The notes: a model not told the origin generated them from the letters alone. DNA of 64,000 nt from Paenibacillus wynnii (GCF_000757885.1 NZ_JQCR01000002.1:310001-374000), one strand, 5' to 3'. Positions 53,326 to 62,671 are shown, counted from the first letter of the stretch. Numbers and translations: made by a program.

Positions 53326-53877
53326 TTATTGTTTCACGAAAACCGGTTCTCCGTTCTTTTCCATGACCCGTATGCTAAAGCCATCTTTCTGAATAGATTC
53401 ATAATCATGTCCCGCGTCAGAAGGCCAGCACGCTCCCACCACGAGACTTGAAGACCCTGTATTTACAAGTCGATGGGCGATATGCCCCGCGATAAAATGT
53501 AAGCTTCCTGGGAACACCTTCTCCACCCGGCAAACCCTGGCTTCGTCCATAAGTAGGAGGAGGCCTTCTCCGGAAATTCCCCAGTAATACTCGGCGCGGT
53601 TCCGTTTCTGGTGAAAATGTCCCTTAGTCATAAAATATTCATCCCCTACCTTACCCGGATGTACATGACTTACCCCAAAGAACAGCCCCCCTTCCACCTC
53701 GCCGCACGAATCGTGCATTTCCACCTCATACACATGTTGATCTGGGTTCATCCTTAAACGTTCTTCTTCATTTAAAAATACATTGGACAAATCACCAAGG
53801 GACCGTCTAGATCGGGATACATGATCACCCGTCAGTTTGCCTTGGAGAGAATCAAATAAGGCCGTTTTTTGCAGCAT
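53326..53877 (-). CDS. Cupin-type glucose-6-phosphate isomerase
   Basis: This 183-residue enzyme of the archaeal/cupin GPI family interconverts glucose-6-phosphate and fructose-6-phosphate. The metal motif is clear: SHVHPGKVGDEYFMTKGHFHQ with His, His, Glu and His ligands near residues 70-90. It is the last enzyme gene of the operon, 31 bases after the previous stop. It would serve mannose or glucose catabolism along with the PMI and ROK enzymes. Confidence 0.88.
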   Translation of the reverse strand: MLQKTALFDSLQGKLTGDHVSRSRRSLGDLSNVFLNEEERLRMNPDQHVYEVEMHDSCGEVEGGLFFGVSHVHPGKVGDEYFMTKGHFHQKRNRAEYYWGISGEGLLLLMDEARVCRVEKVFPGSLHFIAGHIAHRLVNTGSSSLVVGACWPSDAGHDYESIQKDGFSIRVMEKNGEPVFVKQ

Positions 53878-53908
53878 GCTATTAATCTCCTTTAGAACGA
53901 ATGATAGA

Positions 53909-54691
53909 TTATGGCGTAAAATGCTTCCATACTACAGCTGCTAACTGAGGGTTGGAAACCCATAGAAACCGATCGGGATCCTGCTCAAACTGCCGATAAA
54001 TAGAAATGCCTTTCTGAATGCCCAGCTTCTCATAATCTTCGGGTCGCTTAATCATAAGATCCCGATAGTCGTAGCTGGCATTCTGTGACCAGATCAGTTC
54101 ATTAGTAGAATTCAAGAGCGGATACCAAGCAAGCCCTTGGTGTTCACGCACCTTCTGATACTCAAACCCGTATTCGCGGTCACACCATGCGCCGAACGTT
54201 AATGGCACCTCTGGATTACCACTGATAGTAGCATGTGCCCAATTCGGGGGAACAACAACCACTTCGCCGGGTTCGGCGACTACGGCAAAGCAGCGGCCCG
54301 GATCATCTTCTGCCTTCTCTTGCATATAGATGATCGCGCGTCCGGACCAAATTTCATAAAGCTCCGGCGGTGACCATCCACTGTGCACTGAAACTTTGTG
54401 TACATGACCTTGGCTGCGGATGGGCTCATCGCCCAGTCTGCCGGAAGCATAAGTAACAGCACCAAACAAAAGCATCCGGCGTTCCAATTCCGTTTTATGC
54501 TCTTTCTTGCCAACGTCCATAGCAATGGCGTATACAGTCTCAGGCCCGCTGCATTCCGGGTTTTGCAAGCTGCTTCTAATCTGCTCCAATGAACGGCATT
54601 CTACTTCCGGTCCAAATACATCGCCGCCATACCGAAAACCAAGCGGATTATTCAGCGGTTGAATATCAAAACCAGGATCAAACATAGTCAA
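53909..54691 (-). CDS. Second cupin GPI-family protein
   Basis: This 260-residue protein has a GPI-type cupin core (PIRSQGHVHKVSVHSGWSPP, then ELYEIWSGRAIIYMQ), longer than the usual 190 residues. The metal ligands H-x-H, E and a later H (PNWAHATISG) are present. Whether it isomerises the same sugar phosphate or a different one is unknown. Its ATG lies inside the end of the ROK gene, overlapping by 14 bases, so they are co-translated. Confidence 0.75.
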   Translation of the reverse strand: MTMFDPGFDIQPLNNPLGFRYGGDVFGPEVECRSLEQIRSSLQNPECSGPETVYAIAMDVGKKEHKTELERRMLLFGAVTYASGRLGDEPIRSQGHVHKVSVHSGWSPPELYEIWSGRAIIYMQEKAEDDPGRCFAVVAEPGEVVVVPPNWAHATISGNPEVPLTFGAWCDREYGFEYQKVREHQGLAWYPLLNSTNELIWSQNASYDYRDLMIKRPEDYEKLGIQKGISIYRQFEQDPDRFLWVSNPQLAAVVWKHFTP

Positions 54692-55670
54692 TGTCTATTC
54701 CCTCCTCTATTAAATGGGACAGTCCCAGAAGCACCGAACTATCTGGGTTTTCCGCTACAATAAACCGTACTTTCCCCCATGGCGTCCATGCCTGCTCATG
54801 CACCCGCCGGACCAGTTCAGGCAATACAATATCCTTCGCCTTCATTAGTCCCCCACTGAGAATCACCACATCTGGGTCATATGCGTGCACCAAATTGACA
54901 ATTCCGCTACTCCAATGTTTGTATAGATGCTGCATGGCCGAAAGGGCGAGCATATCTCCTGATTGACTGGCGTCAATGACTTGGCGATAACCGATGTTAC
55001 TTTCAATGGCTAAGAGGCTGTTTGCATATCCCTGCTGATTCTTAAGCCAGCCTTGAAGTGACCAGTGACTGGCCTCCGCCTCTAAACAACCCACACCGCC
55101 GCAACTGCAACGCGACCCATTGACATCCGTCACAAAGTGTCCCCCAAGAATGCCTGCCTGGAAATGCCTTCCGCGGATGATCTTTCCGTTCATTAGGGCT
55201 GCTGTGCCAATACCGGTTCCGAATATCATCAATACCGCATTGCTTTCGCCATGTGCGGTTCCGTAAACGGTTTCGCCTAGTAGGGCGGCTCTTGCATCGT
55301 TCTCCATAACGATAGGCAGACCAAAGGCTTCTTCCACCCAAGCACCAAACGCGAACCCAACGGCATCCGCGTACTTTTCATTGATCGAAAGCAATGAAAG
55401 ATGCTGCGGATCAACCAATCCCGGAAGTCCAATGCCGACACCCGAGCAATTCCCAAGTGCCAGCCCCTCCTGTTCAAGCAGGTCCATAACTGCAGCTTGC
55501 ACATCAGGAAGTCGGGGAATTATACCGGCTCCCGAATGGGCGGGAAGTAAGGTCTGGTTCAACACTTTCCCTTGTCGAATTAATCCAATCTTTATATTTG
55601 TACCCCCAAAGTCCAGTGCAATCGCAGCCTTGTTAAGGTTAATTTCTGACATAGGCTTTGACGGTCGCAT
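54678..55670 (-). CDS. ROK-family kinase
   Basis: This 330-residue kinase has ALDFGGTNIKIG near residue 18, MENDARAALL, the zinc block CSCGGVGCLE and VILSGGLMKA. No helix-turn-helix is present. It most likely phosphorylates glucose or mannose, supplying the PMI and GPI enzymes on either side. The ATG at 55670 follows GAAGGAGAGC; it overlaps the preceding gene by 32 bases. The next gene begins 14 bases before its stop. Confidence 0.9.
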   Translation of the reverse strand: MRPSKPMSEINLNKAAIALDFGGTNIKIGLIRQGKVLNQTLLPAHSGAGIIPRLPDVQAAVMDLLEQEGLALGNCSGVGIGLPGLVDPQHLSLLSINEKYADAVGFAFGAWVEEAFGLPIVMENDARAALLGETVYGTAHGESNAVLMIFGTGIGTAALMNGKIIRGRHFQAGILGGHFVTDVNGSRCSCGGVGCLEAEASHWSLQGWLKNQQGYANSLLAIESNIGYRQVIDASQSGDMLALSAMQHLYKHWSSGIVNLVHAYDPDVVILSGGLMKAKDIVLPELVRRVHEQAWTPWGKVRFIVAENPDSSVLLGLSHLIEEGIDIDYV

Positions 55671-57381
55671 GCCGCTCTCCTTCACTGGATAACCCAGGCT
55701 TTATGGTATACCTGCCTACAGAGGCCGGGATGATGAAGGTCTCAGCGTATCTAATGGTGAAAGGTTCAAATTCTCCTGTGGGGCTCTCAACAATCGCCTC
55801 GGCTCCTTCCACAAGATTCAGCATATGGAAGCAGTCTTCCGTGGTATGCTCTACGGGGCCTGTAAACCAATGTCTGCGTGTCTCGATGAACTCCAATGGA
55901 TGGAGCCCCGTCCGTTCTTCTGTCCAAGTCTCATTCTCTGTTAAGGTATCCATCTGGGAAACCAGATTTTCATCGATCCATGGAGTCGTGCGTTCCCAGG
56001 CGATATTATTCTTACCATGTTCCAGATGCACCGGGCGTGGTTTTCCGTCCAGCCCCAGCCGGTCCCAGTCCCAAAGCTTGAAGGTGAAAATATAAGGCGT
56101 CGCACTGATCTCGAGCACCATGGCATCCGATCCCGAACAATGTATCGTACCGGCAGGAATTAGGAAATGATCATGTTTGCGGGCGGGATATACATTTATA
56201 TATTTCTCTGCGGGAAAAGTATACTTTTCTTCCTGAGCCCGCCTCAAATCGGCAATCATTGCATCTTGGTCAATGCCCTCTTTTAAGCCCAAGTATACTT
56301 CTGCGCCTGGCTTTGCATCTAGAATGTAATAGCTTTCGTCTTGTGTGTAAGGCATTCCAAACTGTTCCCGGATATAATCCGTCGTTGGATGAACCTGAAG
56401 ACTCAAATTTTGTCCGCCGATCGTATCAAGAAAGTCAAAGCGGATTGGGAATTCCGCCCCGAACCGCGCATACACCCTCTCTCCAAGCAGCGCCTTAGAC
56501 TCGAAGAAAACCAAATTTATGGCCGGTGTATCAATCTTGGCCTTTCCAAAGTCCAGATGAAGACTGTTCTCTTCTGGAACGCCATCAAAACCCCAGGCAT
56601 AGGGATGCTCCTTCGGCTCTAGCTCGATTTGAGATTCAAGCCATTGTCCGCCCCATACTCCGGGATCAAAGTAAGGCACCATGCGGAATGGTCTGCGTAC
56701 AGTCTGGCGGAGTCCGTCAAAATAGGCCCTGGAGCTTATTAGCTTAGGTTCATTCGGAATAATGGTATCCAGATAGAAGTGAAAGCGGTCAGCCTGCTTC
56801 CGTTTCAATCGATCCGCAGCTCGCCATTCAATGAAATATCCGCGTTTATATTTGCGAAGAATGTCCTCTTCCTGATTATCCGCCAGCCAGTTGCCAAATT
56901 CTTTGGAACGGAAGCGCAACTGTGCCTCCCATCGGGTCATATCCGCGTAAATAACAATGTCTCCATCAGCAATAAGAGAAGCTCCCGTACCGATCACGAT
57001 AACAATACTTTCATTACTCTGTTTAACCTCATCCTGAAGAACTTCCAGCTTCTCTGAGTTGTAAAAGTCCTGTATATGGAAAGGAGCCATATAACCGAAC
57101 ACCCGGTCATCTGTTAAATACCGGTCGATCATATTGGATACATCTTCTTTGTCTTTCGCCGCCCGTTCGGCGTGAACGATGGCTGCGCTTCCCAACCGGG
57201 ATAGTCCGCTCAGAATCTCCTTCTGTCGCACACCTGGATAACATTCAATAACAATAACAGTCTTCTCTCTGTCTGACTGTCTTGCGACCAATGCATCGGC
57301 GATCTCTTGATATCCCACCCAAACCTCTTGCTCCCAACCGGATACGGGAATTGAAGGATACTTGTCGTAAAGCTTTGTCAT
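55639..57381 (-). CDS. manA: Class I mannose-6-phosphate isomerase with N-terminal nucleotide-kinase-like domain
   Basis: This 580-residue protein is a type I PMI in residues about 235-580: PYFDPGVWGGQW, SLQVHPTTDYI (Q and H ligands), DESYYILD (E ligand), and HDHFLIPAGTIHCSG (H ligand). The first 230 residues look like a decayed P-loop kinase fold (VIVIECYPGVRQKEI without GKS/T). It isomerises mannose-6-phosphate to fructose-6-phosphate; the extra domain may be regulatory. It is in an operon: GH5-like stop is two bases upstream and the ROK gene overlaps. Confidence 0.88.
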   Translation of the reverse strand: MTKLYDKYPSIPVSGWEQEVWVGYQEIADALVARQSDREKTVIVIECYPGVRQKEILSGLSRLGSAAIVHAERAAKDKEDVSNMIDRYLTDDRVFGYMAPFHIQDFYNSEKLEVLQDEVKQSNESIVIVIGTGASLIADGDIVIYADMTRWEAQLRFRSKEFGNWLADNQEEDILRKYKRGYFIEWRAADRLKRKQADRFHFYLDTIIPNEPKLISSRAYFDGLRQTVRRPFRMVPYFDPGVWGGQWLESQIELEPKEHPYAWGFDGVPEENSLHLDFGKAKIDTPAINLVFFESKALLGERVYARFGAEFPIRFDFLDTIGGQNLSLQVHPTTDYIREQFGMPYTQDESYYILDAKPGAEVYLGLKEGIDQDAMIADLRRAQEEKYTFPAEKYINVYPARKHDHFLIPAGTIHCSGSDAMVLEISATPYIFTFKLWDWDRLGLDGKPRPVHLEHGKNNIAWERTTPWIDENLVSQMDTLTENETWTEERTGLHPLEFIETRRHWFTGPVEHTTEDCFHMLNLVEGAEAIVESPTGEFEPFTIRYAETFIIPASVGRYTIKPGLSSEGERHATVKAYVRN

Positions 57382-57383
57382 GT

Positions 57384-58499
57384 TTATTTCCCCCCTGGGA
57401 GACGGCTGCTATGAATGATATCCGTCATTCCTCTATGCCATTCGATATCACGCCACATCCCCTTAAATTGAGGTCCACAAAAGTTACTTGTGGCTATAGC
57501 AAACCATCTTCCCTTGCTCGCTGCTCGTTTGACCCCAAGTTCGCATAACTCCATAATCCAGTCCCAGTTTAAAAGAGGCCAGTCCTTATAATCCACGATT
57601 CCCCAGCACTCGGTGGTCACAAGCGGCTTGCCAGACAGCTCTGACCAACGTGCAGCAGCATCGATCCCTTCATACATACGCTCTTGCCAGTATTCAGGCT
57701 TGCTACGGTATAACTTCTCTGCGTGAAGCACCATGTTGTCGTAACCCACGTATGAGAATCGTTCATATCCATAGCCTACTTTCTGATAGAACTCACTCCA
57801 CTGAGCCATCCAGATATGAGGTTCAAGAATATCCATAAATGAAACATCCTGCTGATCTACTGTGTCAAATTCTGAACATACAGAAAAGCAATAGTCATAT
57901 TGCGGGTACCGTGATTTTACTGTTTCAATGGATTTCTTCATAAAATCGGTAACCTCTGGTGTAGCCCGGAGTACCTCTTGCGTAGGGTCTTTCCCTAAGG
58001 ATTGGGCTAGCCAAGGGCACCAGCTACTCATCGGAAATTCATTACACAAGTCTACATATAGGATGCTATCTTCCAAATTCTCTTCCTCGATCACATTTAG
58101 AACCGATATCCACATTTGTGCCAGATTATCCGCATTTTTTATATTCATCCGATGATTGTCTACGTCCTCACGGAACCATGTGGACAGCGCTACAAAAATC
58201 CCCTTATCCCGGCAGGCAGCAATAAAATTCACAAAATTCTCACGCAGGCTGCTGATCTTGGTAAGACTGGGAGCCCCCCAATCCTGTACACTCCATTCGG
58301 GCTTAAGTGTCCACTCCCTTTCTGGACCCACTGACATCAAATGGGGGTAGGCGTCAATTCGTACCGCATCGTAGCCCCGGTCTTTCAATTCGTCTAATAT
58401 CTGGTTCCAATCCTCGTAACCTGCCCCAGGCCATTTTCGTTCAAGCCAAGAGAAATCCCACATTGTAATCGCTAAAGGATGCTCAAGCTTCATTCTCAT
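57384..58499 (-). CDS. GH5-like cellulase-family hydrolase
   Basis: This 371-residue cytosolic TIM-barrel enzyme has LYVDLCNEFPMS (acid/base Glu near residue 154) and VTTECWGIVDY (nucleophile Glu near 294), as in the cellulase-like family within clan GH-A. It is the first gene of the operon with PMI, ROK and GPI genes, which suggests it frees mannose or glucose from a short glycoside. Five TAACA repeats upstream point to DeoR control. Specificity is not visible. Confidence 0.82.
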   Translation of the reverse strand: MRMKLEHPLAITMWDFSWLERKWPGAGYEDWNQILDELKDRGYDAVRIDAYPHLMSVGPEREWTLKPEWSVQDWGAPSLTKISSLRENFVNFIAACRDKGIFVALSTWFREDVDNHRMNIKNADNLAQMWISVLNVIEEENLEDSILYVDLCNEFPMSSWCPWLAQSLGKDPTQEVLRATPEVTDFMKKSIETVKSRYPQYDYCFSVCSEFDTVDQQDVSFMDILEPHIWMAQWSEFYQKVGYGYERFSYVGYDNMVLHAEKLYRSKPEYWQERMYEGIDAAARWSELSGKPLVTTECWGIVDYKDWPLLNWDWIMELCELGVKRAASKGRWFAIATSNFCGPQFKGMWRDIEWHRGMTDIIHSSRLPGGK

Positions 58500-58560
58500 T
58501 ATTTCCGCTCCCTTATTCTGTAGAGATTATAATAAAATTTATTTAGTATTTCACAATATA

Positions 58561-58630
58561 ATATAACATAAGTTATCATAAGTTAACAATTATTAATTAA
58601 ATAAATAACAGATAACAACAAAATATAACA
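58561..58630. promoter_or_regulatory. DeoR operator array before the GH5-PMI-ROK-GPI operon
   Basis: TAACA occurs at 58564, 58584, 58606, 58613 and 58626. CATAAGTTA occurs twice, 10 bases apart (58567 and 58577). Repeated TGTTA-like half-sites are typical of DeoR-family repressors. The same ATATAACATAAG is in front of the DeoR gene. The 58500-58746 gap is AT-rich and otherwise empty. Confidence 0.55.
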
Positions 58631-58746
58631 TCCATCTCATAAAATACAGTAGAGACTTTCCTTTACACTTCATTAACTCCATATTCTCCACGATGACTTT
58701 ATCCATTCCAGCACACCATTATTTTCTTAATCCTTAATAACGAGAC

Positions 58747-58774
58747 AAAAGTGGAGGCACCATCGCCTCCACTT
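58747..58774 (-). terminator. Terminator after the activase gene
   Basis: AAGTGGAGGC at 58749-58758 pairs with GCCTCCACTT at 58765-58774; on the minus strand TTTTG follows. Confidence 0.65.
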
Positions 58775-58823
58775 CCTACACCACATTATGGTTATCTAAC
58801 ATTGTAGAATTCGTGATACAGCT

Positions 58824-59735
58824 TCAAGAGCGTTGGCTTCGAGTAGAGCCCAAGCGGACAAGCTGTTCAAGCCAACCCTGCACTACCCCCTCGTCCGCAT
58901 GGTCAATTCCGGGGAGTTCCTCTTGCTTCCCGATGCGGGCGGCCTTGTCCCGGCCCATATTGTGGTAAGGCATCAGGTTAATTTCATGCAGATTCGGGTA
59001 CTTTCGATCCAGCTCCGCGATGGCACTCAGATGCTCCTCTCCGTCATTGACACCCGGAATAAGCGGACATCTCAGCAGCACAGAAGCCCCCTGTCGATAG
59101 AGATAATCCAGATTGGACAAGATCGGATCTTGGCTCACTCCAGTGAGCGTCCGGTGTTGTGCCGGATCCGACACCTTGTAATCGTACAAGAAAAGATCCA
59201 CATAGGGCATGATGTCCGCAAAACGCTCCCGGGGCGCATAGCCGCTGGTATCCAGGCAGACATGAATGCCGTTCATCTTAGCTGTCCGGCAGAGCTCCAG
59301 CGTCCATTCGAAGGAGGACATGGGCTCGCCGCCCGACACGGTCAAACCTCCGCCGGACCTGTCGTAATAGGCGTGGTCAGCCATCACCTCTGCCATCACC
59401 TCCTCCACCGTCCGAAGAGTGCCGTAGATCTTGACGGCCTGACGCGGACATTGGTGTTCAGGGGAATCGAAGCCCGGGTGTCGGTCATGCCGGATCTGTT
59501 CCCCCTCCAGCTTTACCCCAAAGGGACACTGTGTCCCCTCGGCCAGACATTCCCGGCACTTGTCATAGTCGAACGACAGCTCCGAGTGGTAAGCCTGCGA
59601 TTCGGGATTATGGCACCATAAGCAGCGCAACGGACAGCCCTTCACGAACACGGTGGTTCGGATCCCCGGGCCATCATGCAAGGCGAAGCGCTGGATATCG
59701 AATACTATGGCCTTCAAGCTCGTTCTGTCCGCCAT
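58824..59735 (-). CDS. Glycyl-radical enzyme activating enzyme (radical SAM)
   Basis: This 303-residue protein makes the glycyl radical on its partner with S-adenosylmethionine. The radical SAM cluster is CPLRCLWC near residue 34-41 and a second ferredoxin-like cysteine region follows (CRECLAEGTQCPFG…CPRQA), typical of PflA-like activases of the longer type. GGEPMSSFEW is the SAM-binding block. ATG at 59735 follows GGAGGGCTTAAGA. Its partner is probably the glycyl radical enzyme at 62977-64000 on the same strand. Two other genes and the AraC gene lie between them. Confidence 0.92.
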   Translation of the reverse strand: MADRTSLKAIVFDIQRFALHDGPGIRTTVFVKGCPLRCLWCHNPESQAYHSELSFDYDKCRECLAEGTQCPFGVKLEGEQIRHDRHPGFDSPEHQCPRQAVKIYGTLRTVEEVMAEVMADHAYYDRSGGGLTVSGGEPMSSFEWTLELCRTAKMNGIHVCLDTSGYAPRERFADIMPYVDLFLYDYKVSDPAQHRTLTGVSQDPILSNLDYLYRQGASVLLRCPLIPGVNDGEEHLSAIAELDRKYPNLHEINLMPYHNMGRDKAARIGKQEELPGIDHADEGVVQGWLEQLVRLGSTRSQRS

Positions 59736-59883
59736 TCTTAAGCCCTCCTTTCGTGCGTTCCCACCCATATATTGTTACCTCTATTGTAATTCACTCCTCC
59801 ATTCGGGTCTTATGGTGAGACCGGAAGGATTACGCATCATTACGGCTGTAAACTTAGGTCAACTTATACTTTCTTATATTGCC

Positions 59884-59909
59884 AAAAAACCTCCTGAAGA
59901 ACGGGAGGT
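59884..59909 (-). terminator. Terminator between isomerase-like and activase genes
   Basis: On the minus strand ACCTCC pairs with GGAGGT around nine bases, then six T follow. It suggests the PhyH-isomerase pair and the activase are separate units. The rest of 59736-59928 shows no gene. Confidence 0.65.
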
Positions 59910-59928
59910 CTCCACGAGGCTGAATAAC

Positions 59929-60771
59929 TTATAACGTTTGCTTCCACTCTTCAAAACGCTGCTTAAACCGGTTCATCATCCACAGATTAATCTCCCACAA
60001 ATCCCCCACCGGCTCCCGGGTGAACGGGATGCTATGCTGATAACCGGGAGGCCCGAACTCCGGTGTGAAGCTCACGACCGAAGCCCCGGCTTCCAAACGC
60101 AGCTTGCAGATGCGGATCCAATAATCCAGAAAGACCTCCACCTCTCGAGCATACTCGGGCGCCCGGGGGTCCGGCACCTGAGGTCCTTCCTCATAACCGA
60201 CCCGTCCATGAATATGAACCGCACGGCTCATAGCCAGCTTCACATCCGCCTGCTCCGGATCCGGCAGACGCTCCATGACCACGCACCAATGGCTGAAATC
60301 CGCACCTACCTTCAGCTCGTGCAGCTGCCGAAGCACGGCAGCCGTCTGCCAAGGCGTAAAGAAGGCCCTCCCCCGGTGGGTCTCGTGGACAATCGGAATG
60401 CCGATTTCCGATTCCAGCTCTAACGCCGCCTCGAAGAAGCGGATCTGCTCCTCAAACGGCATATCGTCGGTAGCGCTGTGTGAATTAATAAGCACCGGCT
60501 CCAGCTTGGCTGCCCTGTAGACCTGCTCCCGGAAGGAGGATCGATGATCCCGCTCCCCCCTGGTCACCACCTGTGCGATATACTGCAGGTGGTGGATCCT
60601 AAGCTGCCGATGAAACAGCTTATCGTCCCCAGCCTCCCGTGGCGGCGTATATTCGACACCGCAGAACCCGGCGGCCTTGATTGCCTCAAGCCTATCCTGC
60701 CATTCTCCGTCCCATTCCCACAAGGACTTGTAGCACCTGAGCTCCAAGCCAGCGTCTCTATGCTTAGACAT
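59929..60771 (-). CDS. Sugar phosphate isomerase/epimerase-like TIM barrel
   Basis: This 280-residue protein belongs to the xylose-isomerase-like/AP-endonuclease-2 superfamily: GFCGVEYTPP, PVLINSHSATDD, IPIVHETHRGRAFFTP, VGADFSHWCVV and FTPEFGPPGY carry candidate metal ligands (His, Glu, Asp, His, Glu). It could isomerise or epimerise a sugar. The ATG at 60771 overlaps the PhyH stop by 8 bases; no strong ribosome site, so translation is probably coupled. Confidence 0.8.
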   Translation of the reverse strand: MSKHRDAGLELRCYKSLWEWDGEWQDRLEAIKAAGFCGVEYTPPREAGDDKLFHRQLRIHHLQYIAQVVTRGERDHRSSFREQVYRAAKLEPVLINSHSATDDMPFEEQIRFFEAALELESEIGIPIVHETHRGRAFFTPWQTAAVLRQLHELKVGADFSHWCVVMERLPDPEQADVKLAMSRAVHIHGRVGYEEGPQVPDPRAPEYAREVEVFLDYWIRICKLRLEAGASVVSFTPEFGPPGYQHSIPFTREPVGDLWEINLWMMNRFKQRFEEWKQTL

Positions 60772-61504
60772 TGACGAAGTGGTTCCCGGCCAGATTCTCA
60801 CCGCGTGCCAACCAAATCTTGAAAGGATCGCCGTTTACATCCAGGCTGGTGATCTTGATATCTGTAGAGAAATATCTCATGGTATAGCCGCATCGCCGGT
60901 ATGGACTATTGTTTGCTTCCGCTCCGTGTATAATTCGGGAGTCATGCAGGGAGCATTGACCCGGCTCTAGTACAAAAGATACCGCTTGAGACTCATCCAC
61001 ATTTTTGATTTGACTCCCGAAGGTATGGACCTGACTGTCCACCGCCTCATATTCCGAGAAGCCGTTCTTGTGCGTTCCGGGAATAACTCGCATACACCCG
61101 TTCTCCTGATTGCTGCGGTCGAGAGCCAGCCAAACCGTAGTAATATAATCAAAATGGTCGGCCCGGCCCTTCCAGTAAGCGGAATCCTCATGCCAAGGTG
61201 TGGCGCGACCTACATAAGGGTCCTTGCAGATGAAGTGGCTGGAGAAAAGTCCGATGTTAGGTCCGATGAAGGGCTCCACCAGATCCAGCACTTCCTTGGA
61301 TAGCAGAAACTCCAGCAGCCGTTCATCACGGAAGTGGGGGGTATCCAGCTCGTCGGACAGCTTCGAGCCCTTCGCTGCCAGCTGCTCTTCGAAGATTTGA
61401 TTCAAGAGGCTCATTTTCTCCTGGGAGAACAGCTGTTGTTTCGGGAGAAAATAGCCATTCTCGTGATAAAACTTGACCTGACTCTCATTTGCTTGTACGC
61501 TCAT
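60764..61504 (-). CDS. PhyH-family Fe(II)/2-oxoglutarate dioxygenase
   Basis: This 246-residue phytanoyl-CoA dioxygenase-like enzyme has the facial triad HxD…H in TPWHEDSAYW (about residue 103) and SRIIHGAEANNS (about 195), with a distal Arg for 2-oxoglutarate. It hydroxylates an unknown small molecule using oxygen. It is divergent from the AraC gene and leads an operon with the isomerase-like gene. An oxygen-using enzyme beside an oxygen-sensitive glycyl radical system is notable. Confidence 0.85.
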   Translation of the reverse strand: MSVQANESQVKFYHENGYFLPKQQLFSQEKMSLLNQIFEEQLAAKGSKLSDELDTPHFRDERLLEFLLSKEVLDLVEPFIGPNIGLFSSHFICKDPYVGRATPWHEDSAYWKGRADHFDYITTVWLALDRSNQENGCMRVIPGTHKNGFSEYEAVDSQVHTFGSQIKNVDESQAVSFVLEPGQCSLHDSRIIHGAEANNSPYRRCGYTMRYFSTDIKITSLDVNGDPFKIWLARGENLAGNHFVNV

Positions 61505-61693
61505 TTACGTTTCCTCCCATGTTTGATGTGATATTTCTCACACCAATAGCGTACCATAGCCTTGCTGCTCACTACTTATGGTGCCTTTGGACAAATACAA
61601 CTTATTTTCGGTTCAGCGAAAAATTCGCTGTCCTCTTGCAATAGGATCAACTAGAATAAAGGAGAGCGTAGAAATCAGCAGAGGAGCAAAGCA

Positions 61694-62548
61694 ATGCAAC
61701 CGAATCCGGAACGTCTGACAAACGATCAATTTTTCACCTTGGCAGGTAACATTCAGATTCTGAAGGACCGGCGGGATACTCCATATCCTCTTCACTGGCA
61801 TGAATTCTTTGAGCTTACCATTGTCACAGCCGGTCATGGTTACAACAGAGTAAACGGGAAGCTTCTACCAATGGAAGCTGGTTCCGTATTTCTCCTGACC
61901 CCGGCGGATTTCCATGAAATTAAGCCTGTCAGCGGGCAAGGGATGGAGCTTTACAATATCATCTTCTCCGAAGCGGCCATTAGCAAGGAAGTACATGAAG
62001 CGCTCTTTGCCCATGTAACACTCCACCATGCCTGGTTTAATCCGGAAGAGACCCCGCGTCTCTTCGGTTATTCGGAGATCCTGTGGCAAGAGTCCCTTGA
62101 GAAATCTCTGTCTCAAGGCCTGGTTATGAAGAATCTACTAGAGCTGCTGCTTCTCACCCTCCTGCGCCAAACGAGTGCCCATCGAAGCACTCCGCCTGCG
62201 GAGTTGGCAGAGCCCTCGACGCAGCGAACCTCCGTTCAGCAAGCACTGGTCTATATCCACCACCATTACCGGGAGTCGATCACGCTGACGGATGCCGCAA
62301 AGCAGGCCCAGTTATCCCCCAACTACTTCAGCGAGGTGTTCCGCAAGATCGTCGGCATGCCGTTCCAATTGTATGTGCAGAGCCTCCGCCTGGAATTCGC
62401 CTATAATCTGCTTCAGGCGTCGGACCTCTCCGTCACCGAGGTGTGCTTCACTTCCGGCTTCAATACCTTGACCCACTTCGAGCGAGTCTTTAAGCAGCGG
62501 TACGGGCAGACACCCCGCACCACCAGCCGGAAGCGGGGCGCTTCGTAA
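61694..62548 (+). CDS. AraC-family regulator
   Basis: This 284-residue protein has a cupin sensor (YPLHWHEFFELTIVTAGHGY, residues 31-50) and C-terminal helix-turn-helix motifs (AAKQAQLSPNYFSEVFRKI, and VCFTSGFNTLTHFERVFKQ). It is divergent from PhyH, so it probably controls the PhyH-isomerase unit. CAGCGAA/TTCGCTG at 61614-61630 is a possible site. The ATG follows GAGGAGCAAAGC. Confidence 0.88.
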   Translation: MQPNPERLTNDQFFTLAGNIQILKDRRDTPYPLHWHEFFELTIVTAGHGYNRVNGKLLPMEAGSVFLLTPADFHEIKPVSGQGMELYNIIFSEAAISKEVHEALFAHVTLHHAWFNPEETPRLFGYSEILWQESLEKSLSQGLVMKNLLELLLLTLLRQTSAHRSTPPAELAEPSTQRTSVQQALVYIHHHYRESITLTDAAKQAQLSPNYFSEVFRKIVGMPFQLYVQSLRLEFAYNLLQASDLSVTEVCFTSGFNTLTHFERVFKQRYGQTPRTTSRKRGAS

Positions 62549-62671
62549 CTTTATTCTAACGACACATTACCCCAATGCGCTTTTCAAGCATCGTAAACTT
62601 CGCTCATTTGGATGTGGAATACGTAAGGATCTATATCTGCGTTATTTCTTTCGCGGTTCAATAATAGACGA

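Noticed and set aside
58833..59621. 262-codon plus-strand frame opposite the activase gene
   Set aside because: It is the antisense of a radical SAM protein with intact motifs; GC-rich codons keep the frame open.
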